The notes under the pieces are model-generated. The model ran no database searches. It saw only the letters and a program-made list of their open reading frames with translations, and was not told the origin of the DNA. From the NCBI GenBank assembly GCA_022511465.1, contig JAFLRM010000029.1, forward strand, positions 1 to 42,472: DNA of 42,472 nucleotides. Reading direction: 5' to 3'. The translations under genes and the position numbers were made by a program. Below are positions 7,239-14,430 of this stretch, in pieces. Origin of the DNA: Acetatifactor sp. (lineage in GTDB: Bacteria; Bacillota; Clostridia; Lachnospirales; Lachnospiraceae). Each line of letters opens with the position of its first letter. The first letter of the stretch is position 1.

Positions 7239-9479
7239 ATGGATCACAGTAGAATCATAAAAACGGAATATTCCGAGGAGATGCAAAAGTCCTTCATCGA
7301 TTATGCCATGAGTGTCATAATAGCCAGAGCATTACCTGACGTTCGTGACGGCTTAAAACCGGTGCAGAGACGCACTCTCTATGATATGCATGAATTGGGC
7401 ATCCGCTATGATAGGCCCTACCGTAAGAGCGCACGTATCGTGGGTGATACCATGGGTAAATATCACCCCCACGGAGATAGTTCCATTTACGAGGCACTGG
7501 TGGTGATGACGCAGGATTTCAAGAGGGGACTGCCTCTCATTGATGGTCATGGCAACTTTGGCAATATTGAGGGTGACGGTGCCGCTGCTATGCGTTACAC
7601 GGAGGCCAGGCTCCAAAAGATCACGCAGGAGGCTTTTTTGGCTGATCTGGACAAGGATGTGGTGGACTTTCTGCCCAACTTTGACGAGACGGAGAAAGAG
7701 CCTACCGTACTTCCGGTAAAGATTCCGAACCTTCTGATCAACGGTTCCGAGGGTATTGCCGTGGGTATGGTGACCAGCATTCCTCCCCACAACCTAAGCG
7801 AAGTTATCGACGCAGTCAAAGCATATATGCAGAATGAGGATATCTCCACCAAAGAGTTGATGCGTTATGTGAAAGGACCCGACTTTCCCACCGGCGGCAT
7901 TGTGATCAACAAGGATGAACTTCTGGAGATCTATGAGACTGGCGTGGGTAAGATCAAGCTGCGGGGCAAGGTAGAATTTGAGAAGACCAAGGGCGGCAAG
8001 ACAAACGTAGTTATCACGGAGATACCCTACACCATGATCGGAGCCAACATATCCAAGTTTTTGACGGATGTGGCAGCGCTCTCCGAGACAAAGAAGACAC
8101 AGGATATTGTTGACATCTCCAACCAGTCCTCCAAGGAGGGCATCCGCATCGTCATCGAGCTGAGAAAGGATGCAGATCCGGAGAACTTTGTCAATCTTTT
8201 ATACAAGAAAACACGTCTGGAAGACACTTTCGGCGTGAATATGCTGGCAATCTATAATGAAAGACCTGAGACAATGGGTTTAAAGCAGATCATCAAGGCT
8301 AACGTAGATTTCCAGTATCAGGTAAACACGCGCAAGTACAACAATCTGCTGGCCCATGAACTGGAGCGCAAGGAGGTTCAGGAGGGGCTGATCAAGGCCT
8401 GCAACGTGATCGATCTGATCATTGAGATCCTGCGTGGCTCCAAGGACAGGAGCATGGCAAAAGCCTGTCTGGTGGAGGGCAAGACCGACGGGATCAAGTT
8501 TAAATACAAGGAGTCCCGCATCATGGCAGAGCAGCTTGCCTTCACGGAAAAGCAGGCCAACGCCATCTTGGAGATGCGTCTCTATAAGTTGATCGGTCTG
8601 GAGCTGGAGGCCCTGATCAAGGAGCATGAGGAAACCATGGCCAACATCTACCGCTATGAGGATATCCTTGACCGAAAGGACTCTATGGCTCAGGTGATCC
8701 TCAACGAGTTGGAAGAGTACAAGAAGGAATATGGCAGAAAGCGCAGAACCGTAATCGAGAACGGCAAGGAGGCAGTCTACAAGGAGAAAGAGCTGGAGGA
8801 GACAGAAGTGGTGTTTGTGATGGATCGCTTCGGCTATGCCAAGACCCTTGATCTTGCCACATATGAGCGTAACAAGGAAGCTGCAGATGCGGAATACAAG
8901 TATATTGTTCCCTGTAAAAACACTGGAAAGATATGCCTGTTCACCAACACGGGACTGATGCACTCCGTGAAAGTGCTTGATCTGCCTGCTGGTAAACTTC
9001 GTGACAAGGGTATTCCCATCGACAACGTGAGCAATTACAGCTCCGAGAAAGAAGATATCATATATATTGCAAGCCAGACCGAGTTGAACCTGCGCCAGAT
9101 GATCTTCGTCACTGCAAAGTCCATGGTGAAGATCGTGGACGGCGGCGAGTTTGATGTATCCAAGCGCACTGTGGCCGCCACTAAGTTAAACGAGAGTGAC
9201 AGTCTGGTGAGTGTAGCAGCATTGTATGATCAGATCAATATCGTGCTGCAGTCCAAGGAGGGATATTTTCTCCGTTTCCAAATTGAGGAAATCTCTCAGA
9301 TGAAGAAAACAGCTGTCGGCATGCGCGGCATGAAGCTGGGTGATAAGGACTGTATCGAGGCCGTTTATTACACGACAAATACAGATCTTACCTTTATTGA
9401 GTACAAGAGCAAGAATTTGACGCTGAACAGCATTAAGCTTGCAAAGCGCGACGGAAAAGGTACTAAGATCAGAGCTTAG
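7239..9479 (+). CDS. parC: Type II topoisomerase DNA-cleaving subunit (ParC/GyrA family)
   Basis: A 746-residue A subunit that cuts and rejoins DNA. The catalytic tyrosine is Y120 in AAAMRYTEARL. The quinolone-determining region reads HPHGDSSIYEAL, with Ser81 and Glu85, the Ser/Glu pair typical of unmutated ParC. The C-terminal beta-pinwheel (from about residue 500) has no QRRGGKG GyrA box, which is needed for wrapping DNA and negative supercoiling, so a decatenase of topoisomerase IV type is likely. The start at ATG 7239 matches the family N-terminus (IIKTEYSEEMQKS); ATG 7227, with a better-spaced GAGGAG, and GTG 7206 are in-frame alternatives. It forms an operon with parE and runs into rsmD, whose ribosome site overlaps the parC stop. 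Confidence 0.87.
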   Translation: MDHSRIIKTEYSEEMQKSFIDYAMSVIIARALPDVRDGLKPVQRRTLYDMHELGIRYDRPYRKSARIVGDTMGKYHPHGDSSIYEALVVMTQDFKRGLPLIDGHGNFGNIEGDGAAAMRYTEARLQKITQEAFLADLDKDVVDFLPNFDETEKEPTVLPVKIPNLLINGSEGIAVGMVTSIPPHNLSEVIDAVKAYMQNEDISTKELMRYVKGPDFPTGGIVINKDELLEIYETGVGKIKLRGKVEFEKTKGGKTNVVITEIPYTMIGANISKFLTDVAALSETKKTQDIVDISNQSSKEGIRIVIELRKDADPENFVNLLYKKTRLEDTFGVNMLAIYNERPETMGLKQIIKANVDFQYQVNTRKYNNLLAHELERKEVQEGLIKACNVIDLIIEILRGSKDRSMAKACLVEGKTDGIKFKYKESRIMAEQLAFTEKQANAILEMRLYKLIGLELEALIKEHEETMANIYRYEDILDRKDSMAQVILNELEEYKKEYGRKRRTVIENGKEAVYKEKELEETEVVFVMDRFGYAKTLDLATYERNKEAADAEYKYIVPCKNTGKICLFTNTGLMHSVKVLDLPAGKLRDKGIPIDNVSNYSSEKEDIIYIASQTELNLRQMIFVTAKSMVKIVDGGEFDVSKRTVAATKLNESDSLVSVAALYDQINIVLQSKEGYFLRFQIEEISQMKKTAVGMRGMKLGDKDCIEAVYYTTNTDLTFIEYKSKNLTLNSIKLAKRDGKGTKIRA

Positions 9480-9491
9480 GAGGAAATATCC

Positions 9492-10040
9492 ATGAGAGTG
9501 ATCGCAGGCACAGCTCGCAGTCTTCCGCTGAAAGCGCCGGAGGGTATGGATACCAGACCCACAACGGACCGCATCAAGGAGACTCTGTTCAACATGATCC
9601 AAAATGATGTGCCGGGCAGTGTTTTCGTGGATATGTTCAGCGGAAGCGGCGGCATCGGCATTGAGGCTATCAGCAGGGGGGCAAGGAAAGCTTACTTTAT
9701 AGAGAATGCACCCAAGGCCGTCTCCGTAATTGCGGAAAATCTGACATTTACGAAATTTACAGACCATGCTATAGTATTAAAGCAGGATGCTTGTGCAGCA
9801 CTTAGCAGCATTTTTGAGAGAGAAGTAGATGTGATCTTTATGGATCCTCCCTACGACCAAGAGCATGAGAAACGGGTGCTTTCCGTTCTGAAGAATATGA
9901 AATATGTGACGGAAGACACTCTGATCATAGTGGAGTCCTCTCTGGAGACTGAGTTCCCCTATCTCGAAGAATTTGGTTTTCGGCTGGAACGGGAAAAGCG
10001 GTACAAGACCAACAAGCATGTATTTATCAAACGCGTATAG
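9492..10040 (+). CDS. rsmD: 16S rRNA (guanine-966 N2)-methyltransferase RsmD
   Basis: A 182-residue RsmD methyltransferase that modifies a guanine in the small-subunit rRNA during 30S assembly. It has the opening [13 protein letters not shown], the SAM-binding strand-loop [13 protein letters not shown] near residues 36-50 and the catalytic MDPPYD motif near residue 117. The ribosome site AGGAGG overlaps the parC stop codon, giving 12 bp between genes and tight co-translation. coaD follows within 22 bp. The rsmD-coaD order is the same as the ylbH-ylbI order of Bacillus subtilis, and the ylbJ relative is nearby on the other strand. Confidence 0.94.
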   Translation: MRVIAGTARSLPLKAPEGMDTRPTTDRIKETLFNMIQNDVPGSVFVDMFSGSGGIGIEAISRGARKAYFIENAPKAVSVIAENLTFTKFTDHAIVLKQDACAALSSIFEREVDVIFMDPPYDQEHEKRVLSVLKNMKYVTEDTLIIVESSLETEFPYLEEFGFRLEREKRYKTNKHVFIKRV

Positions 10041-10062
10041 TGCGCAGATGGAGCCTGAATAT

Positions 10063-10548
10063 ATGAAAAGAGCTGTTTATCCGGGTAGTTTTGACCCGAT
10101 GACCTACGGTCACTTGGATATTATCAATCGTGCTTCCGAAATTTTTGATGTGTTGATCGTCAGTGTCCTGAATAATAATCAAAAGACACCGTTGTTTTCT
10201 GTGGAGGAACGTGTTAAGATACTTAGAGAGGCTACAAGACATCTTTCCAATGTAAAGGTGGACAGCTTTAGTGGTCTGCTCACCAATTACGCTGCAGAAA
10301 ACGATTTACATGTTGCAGTCAGAGGGTTGCGGGCCATCACAGATTTTGAGTATGAGTTGCAGCTGGCTCAGACCAACCGATTGTTGTCCGGAGGGAAGCT
10401 GGATACGGTGTTTCTGACAACCAGTCTGGAGTATGCATACCTTAGCTCCTCCAGCGTAAAAGAGATCGCAAGCTTCGGCGGAGATATCTCAAAGGCGGTC
10501 CCCGATTTTGTGGCGGAGCAGATCTTTGAGAAGTATCGTTCACGATAG
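10063..10548 (+). CDS. coaD: Phosphopantetheine adenylyltransferase
   Basis: A 161-residue CoaD, which joins 4'-phosphopantetheine and ATP to make dephospho-CoA, the fourth step of coenzyme A synthesis. Visible motifs are the nucleotidyltransferase pair [10 protein letters not shown] (residues 8-17, with His17) and [10 protein letters not shown] near the C-terminus, plus the conserved [12 protein letters not shown]. The frame is open further upstream (from 9973), but the ATG at 10063 gives the exact family start and GGAG lies at 10050-10053. It is in one operon with rsmD and the following coiled-coil gene. Confidence 0.96.
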   Translation: MKRAVYPGSFDPMTYGHLDIINRASEIFDVLIVSVLNNNQKTPLFSVEERVKILREATRHLSNVKVDSFSGLLTNYAAENDLHVAVRGLRAITDFEYELQLAQTNRLLSGGKLDTVFLTTSLEYAYLSSSSVKEIASFGGDISKAVPDFVAEQIFEKYRSR

Positions 10549-10626
10549 TCGAGGAAATTTGAAATAGTACAAGAACTGTAATGAGGAATCAGAGATGCAA
10601 GAATCTGGGAAAGGCGTGGTCAATTT

Positions 10627-11232
10627 ATGAGCAGCAGGATCGAACAGTTAATTGATGAAATAGAAGAGTACATTGAGAGTTGCAAGCCCAAGTTTATGTC
10701 CAGCACAGAGATCATTGTCAACAAGGATGAGATTGACGAGCTTCTGCGTGAACTCCGCATGAAGACTCCCGATGAGATTAAGCGCTATCAGAAGATCATC
10801 AGCAACAAGGAGGCAATCTTAAACGATGCCAGAGCCAAGGCGGAGGCGTTGATAAACGAAGCCACCATCCACACCAATGAGCTGATCAGCGAGCATGAGA
10901 TCATGCAGCAGGCATACGCGCAGGCCAATGAGGTGGTGACGATGGCTACCAGACAAGCACAGGAGATTGTTGACAGTGCCACGATCGAGGCGAATACGGT
11001 TCGCACAGCCGCCGCACAGTATATGGAGGATATGTTGAGTTATCTGGAAAATATCATTGTCTCTTCCAGACAGACTGCCGGCGCAAATTATGAGAGTTTG
11101 TTGGGGTCTCTGAAGCATTATGAGGATATTATTCAGAATGACCGCAGGCAGCTTCGCCCCATTGAAGACGATATAGATATGGGTGCGCTTGGTGGAACAG
11201 GTGAGTCAGGAAATATTGATGTGATATCTTGA
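10627..11232 (+). CDS. Alanine-rich coiled-coil protein downstream of coaD
   Basis: A 201-residue cytoplasmic protein dominated by helix. Residues about 50-150 are rich in Ala, Glu, Gln and Ile with heptad-like spacing (EAILNDARAKAEALINEA and similar), as in DivIVA tails or the b subunit of ATP synthase. No enzyme motif, signal peptide or membrane segment is present, and the last 30 residues are acidic and Gly-rich, probably flexible. Such proteins are often labelled ATPase or V-type subunit only because of coiled-coil similarity. Position after coaD suggests membership of the rsmD-coaD operon, closed by the terminator at 11260. Function unknown; a scaffold or cell-envelope role is a guess. 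Confidence 0.8.
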   Translation: MSSRIEQLIDEIEEYIESCKPKFMSSTEIIVNKDEIDELLRELRMKTPDEIKRYQKIISNKEAILNDARAKAEALINEATIHTNELISEHEIMQQAYAQANEVVTMATRQAQEIVDSATIEANTVRTAAAQYMEDMLSYLENIIVSSRQTAGANYESLLGSLKHYEDIIQNDRRQLRPIEDDIDMGALGGTGESGNIDVIS

Positions 11233-11259
11233 GGGGATAAATTGGATGATACAAGGGAT

Positions 11260-11300
11260 AAGCCAGTTTTTCGGGAAGGAAAGCTGGCTTTATTGTTACT
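11260..11300 (+). terminator. Rho-independent terminator ending the parE-to-coiled-coil operon
   Basis: AAGCCAG (11260-11266) pairs with CTGGCTT (11284-11290), and the stem extends inward through TTTTTC against GGAAAG with G-U pairs, leaving a small GGGAA-type loop. A T-rich tract follows (TTTATTGTTACTT). It lies 28 bp after the stop of the coiled-coil gene and before the amidase. Confidence 0.8.
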
Positions 11301-11352
11301 TGATGGAGTTTCAAAGCTGGTAGCATGAAAAATAGAGATAAGGAAGAGGTAG

Positions 11353-12762
11353 ATGAAGAAGTTTATTACATATTTTGTGATCTGTATGATCACGATGACG
11401 AGTGTTTCCATGTCCGTTCAGGCAGCTTCCCGGGTACAGACGACAGACGATGTGGTCACGATCGTGATCGATCCCGGACACGGCGGAAAAAATGAGGGAA
11501 CGAAAGAAAACGGGTTTCTGGAGAAAACCATGACGATGGTGACGGCACAGGCAATGTATGATGAGCTGTCGAAGTATGATAATGTTGAGGTATATCTGAC
11601 CCGCACGACGGATGTGAATATAGATCTGGATAAGCGGGCGGAGTTTGCGGCTTCGGTGGACGCGGACTTTTTGTTCAGCATACATTATAATGCATCACTG
11701 AGCCATGAACTTTACGGCTCGGAGGTCTGGGTGTCGTTGTTTGCTCCCTATAATGCCTATGGGTATCAGTTTGGTATGGTTCAGATGGAGACCATGCGAG
11801 ATATGGGACTTTTTCTGCGTGGAGTGAAGACAAGGCAGGGCGATAATGGAGATTATTATGGTATCATCCGTTATTCGATGGAGCAGGAGATTCCGGCCGT
11901 GATCATCGAACACTGTCATGTAGATGAGGACAGGGATGTGCCGTTTTGTGATTCCATAGAGAAACAGAAAGCATTTGGACGGGCGGATGCGCTGTCTGTG
12001 GCAAAGTATTTTGGTCTCAAAAGCGAAGAACTGGGAGTAGACTACAGTTCTTACAGCAACAGCCAATTGGCGGCCGCTTCCGCGAACAGTAAGGTACAGC
12101 GCACGGAGTCGGACCATACGGAGCCGGATGTGTGCCAGCTTTCACTGATGGACACCGATCACGATTCTGGAACTGCAACCTTTGAGATCTCTGCTGCAGA
12201 TTATGACAGCATGCTTTTGTATTATTCTTACAGCCTGGATGGTGGGGAGACCTTCAGTTCCAGGCAGCCTTGGCCTGATTGTGATGTTATAAATGGCAGT
12301 TACCGGGATATCTTTACTACCACCATCCAGATTCCTTCAGGAGAGCAGCCCCAAGTGATCTTTCGCGCCTACAATCTGTATGATCTGTACACAGAGAGCA
12401 ATACCGTAACAGTTCCGCAAACTTTACTCTATACGGAAAACCAAATACAAGAAAACCCAGCACAAGAAAACGAAGTACCGGAAAATGTGGTGCCAGTAGA
12501 GGGTACAGCGATCGTGGAGACAGAAAATCTGAAGGAGACGAGCACCCTTCCCGGCACTACCACCTTTCGGCCGGATCTTCCCGAGGAGGAAAAAGGCGAG
12601 AAGCAGGTCAGCTTTTTCAGCTTTTTGATGATCTGTCTCGTTGTTGTGATATTGTTTTTGATCATCGTGATACTGTCTCAGGTGATCGAGGACAGCCGGC
12701 GAAAAAAGAGACGTCGTCAACACAGAAACGCGGAGGGCAGTAACACCCACCAGCATAAATAG
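11353..12762 (+). CDS. Membrane-anchored N-acetylmuramoyl-L-alanine amidase (Amidase_3)
   Basis: A 469-residue exported cell-wall hydrolase that cleaves the amide between N-acetylmuramic acid and L-alanine in peptidoglycan. An N-terminal signal peptide (residues 1 to about 24, ending SVQAA) is followed by the Amidase_3 domain with its zinc and catalytic residues all present: His43 in DPGHGG, Glu57, His111 in SIHYNAS and Glu186 in VIIEHCH. Unlike most CwlD/LytC-type relatives it carries a long Pro/Glu/Thr-rich linker (about 365-420), a hydrophobic segment at about 425-448 and a very basic tail (RRKKRRRQHR), predicting attachment to the outer membrane face with the tail inside. The middle region (about 230-350) may be an Ig-like domain. 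Its 3' end overlaps the convergent ylbJ-like gene by 46 bp. Confidence 0.9.
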   Translation: MKKFITYFVICMITMTSVSMSVQAASRVQTTDDVVTIVIDPGHGGKNEGTKENGFLEKTMTMVTAQAMYDELSKYDNVEVYLTRTTDVNIDLDKRAEFAASVDADFLFSIHYNASLSHELYGSEVWVSLFAPYNAYGYQFGMVQMETMRDMGLFLRGVKTRQGDNGDYYGIIRYSMEQEIPAVIIEHCHVDEDRDVPFCDSIEKQKAFGRADALSVAKYFGLKSEELGVDYSSYSNSQLAAASANSKVQRTESDHTEPDVCQLSLMDTDHDSGTATFEISAADYDSMLLYYSYSLDGGETFSSRQPWPDCDVINGSYRDIFTTTIQIPSGEQPQVIFRAYNLYDLYTESNTVTVPQTLLYTENQIQENPAQENEVPENVVPVEGTAIVETENLKETSTLPGTTTFRPDLPEEEKGEKQVSFFSFLMICLVVVILFLIIVILSQVIEDSRRKKRRRQHRNAEGSNTHQHK

Positions 12763-13646
12763 TAAGCTGCCGTCAGAACAGTCAGAAACATCTTGTGGAA
12801 GGTGTATGCCGTGATGGACAGAGGTGTCTTTTTGATGCAGCTGTAGGTCTGGGCGATACAGGAAAGTCCCCCGAAAGGCAGTACGAGCAGTGTGTACAGG
12901 GGAGCGCTGTCCCCTAGGAACTTCAGACCTCCGCTGATCTCAAAAAGGGGCGACAATATTTGGGGAACTTCTCCCAACAGAATATGAGGCACTAAATTCA
13001 ACAGATTAAACAGGATCATATAACCACCCAGCATCAGGATATTTTGAACGGAGCTGTGGATGGCATCGTCCATCTCCCCAAGAAGAGTCATTTTGCCCAG
13101 TGGAACCGATGCTTTGACAGCAGTTCCATCTGCACTTAGATCCCGAAAGGTAGTATAGCGCAGAATTATTCCATAGAGGAATGGAAGCCCATACATCCCA
13201 AGCAGATAGGGCAGGATCAGCTGCCTTCCGATCAACGGGAGAACAAAACTCAAAAAGTACACCGGCCCGATATTGTTGCAGAAGGCCAGTAAGTATTCTC
13301 CTTCCCGCTTTGTGATCATCTGCCTCTCATAAAGGTCAGCCACCGTCCTTGCACCCATGGGAAAACCGCATAAAAACCCCATTATAATGGCATAACAAAC
13401 GTTTCGGGACACACGAAAAATGGGGTGTATCACCGGGTAGAGCGCCGTGGTAAAGCCTTTCGTCAGTCTCAGACGGATCATAATGCCCGACAGGATCATA
13501 AAGGGTAACAGGGCAGGCACCATCTTTTCGTACCACAGATTAAGTCCTGTCAGGGCGTAGAAGAGACTGAGTTGGGAATGGGTCAAAATGCAGCCTGTAA
13601 GCAGAAAAAAAAGCAATGTGATTAAAAGTTTGGAAAGTTTCTTCAT
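12717..13646 (-). CDS. ylbJ: YlbJ-like sporulation integral membrane protein (Gate domain)
   Basis: A 309-residue polytopic membrane protein with about eight hydrophobic segments, of the nucleoside-recognition (Gate) family that includes YlbJ and SpmA/SpmB. Family features are the opening hydrophobic segment, the glycine-rich GFLCGFPMGARTVADLYE loop and FCNNIGPVYFLSF, repeated later as a pseudo-symmetrical half. YlbJ is needed for heat-resistant spores in Bacillus, and its gene is next to rsmD and coaD there, which matches this neighbourhood. The ATG at 13646 gives a natural N-terminus, but no ribosome site is visible before it. The 3' end overlaps the amidase gene on the other strand by 46 bp. 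Confidence 0.85.
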   Translation of the reverse strand: MKKLSKLLITLLFFLLTGCILTHSQLSLFYALTGLNLWYEKMVPALLPFMILSGIMIRLRLTKGFTTALYPVIHPIFRVSRNVCYAIIMGFLCGFPMGARTVADLYERQMITKREGEYLLAFCNNIGPVYFLSFVLPLIGRQLILPYLLGMYGLPFLYGIILRYTTFRDLSADGTAVKASVPLGKMTLLGEMDDAIHSSVQNILMLGGYMILFNLLNLVPHILLGEVPQILSPLFEISGGLKFLGDSAPLYTLLVLPFGGLSCIAQTYSCIKKTPLSITAYTFHKMFLTVLTAAYYLCWWVLLPSAFLC

Positions 13647-13668
13647 AATTTTTGCAAATGAATGGGAC

Positions 13669-13687
13669 AGAGGGACATTCTCCCTCT
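13669..13687. other. 7-bp hairpin between divergent ylbJ and RsuA-type genes
   Basis: AGAGGGA, loop CATTC, TCCCTCT: a perfect palindrome in the 85-bp divergent intergenic region. No T-run follows on either strand, so an operator or a 5'-leader hairpin fits better than a terminator. No convincing promoter was found for either gene here. Confidence 0.4.
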
Positions 13688-13731
13688 AATATATGAACCT
13701 GATCATAAAAATAGTAGGAGAAAGAGAAACC

Positions 13732-14430
13732 TTGCGACTGGATAAATTTTTATGCGAGATGAATAAGGGCAGTCGAAGTCAGGTGAAAGATCATATTCGT
13801 CAGGGGTTTGTTACGGTAAACGGCGCGGTTATCAAAACGCCGGAGCAGAAGATTAAAGAAGACTCTGATCTGGTTACCTTCCGGGGAGAACCCCTCACCT
13901 TTCAAAAATTTGTCTATTATATGCTAAATAAGCCCCAGGGAGTAGTGTCGGCTACGAAGGACAATACGGCAAGGACTGTGTTAGAACTACTTCCCGAAGA
14001 GAAACGGACAGGTCTTTTTCCCGTGGGACGGCTGGATAAGGACACGGAGGGTCTTCTTCTCATTACCAACGATGGACAACTGGCTCATCGCCTTCTATCT
14101 CCGAAAAAGCATGTGGACAAAGTCTATCTGGTGGGAATAAAAAAGGCGCTGACAGTGGAAGAGGCCGATCGACTGAGGCAGGGCGTTGACATCGGCGAGA
14201 AAAAACTCACCGCCCCAGCAAAGGTGGAAATCTTAGAGGAACTGCAGATTGCCCTCACTATCCACGAGGGGCAGTTTCATCAGGTGAAGAGGATGTTTAA
14301 GGCGGTAGGAAATGAAGTGTTGACTTTGAAACGAATACGCTTTGGGAGACTTCAACTGGATGAGAAGCTTTCCCCCGGCCAGAGCCGGGAACTTACAGAA
14401 GAGGAGGTGGAGCTGTTACATGAATCATAA
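13732..14430 (+). CDS. RsuA/RluB-type rRNA pseudouridine synthase
   Basis: A 232-residue pseudouridine synthase of the RsuA/RluB/RluE/RluF branch, which isomerises a specific uridine in rRNA. It has an N-terminal S4 RNA-binding domain (residues 1-60) and the catalytic motif [10 protein letters not shown] with Asp102, plus the C-terminal [11 protein letters not shown] that is diagnostic of this branch. I place the start at TTG 13732: TAGGAG lies 11 bp upstream (13715-13720) and the product then begins [10 protein letters not shown], the canonical family opening. The longer in-frame ATG at 13693 has no ribosome site. The end overlaps the next gene by 11 bp, so the two are translationally coupled. 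The exact rRNA target cannot be told. Confidence 0.9.
   Translation: MRLDKFLCEMNKGSRSQVKDHIRQGFVTVNGAVIKTPEQKIKEDSDLVTFRGEPLTFQKFVYYMLNKPQGVVSATKDNTARTVLELLPEEKRTGLFPVGRLDKDTEGLLLITNDGQLAHRLLSPKKHVDKVYLVGIKKALTVEEADRLRQGVDIGEKKLTAPAKVEILEELQIALTIHEGQFHQVKRMFKAVGNEVLTLKRIRFGRLQLDEKLSPGQSRELTEEEVELLHES

Noticed and set aside
5239..9479. Calling the pair gyrB-gyrA
   Set aside because: The A subunit has no GyrA box and has the Ser/Glu pattern of ParC; topoisomerase IV is favoured, although phylogeny would decide.
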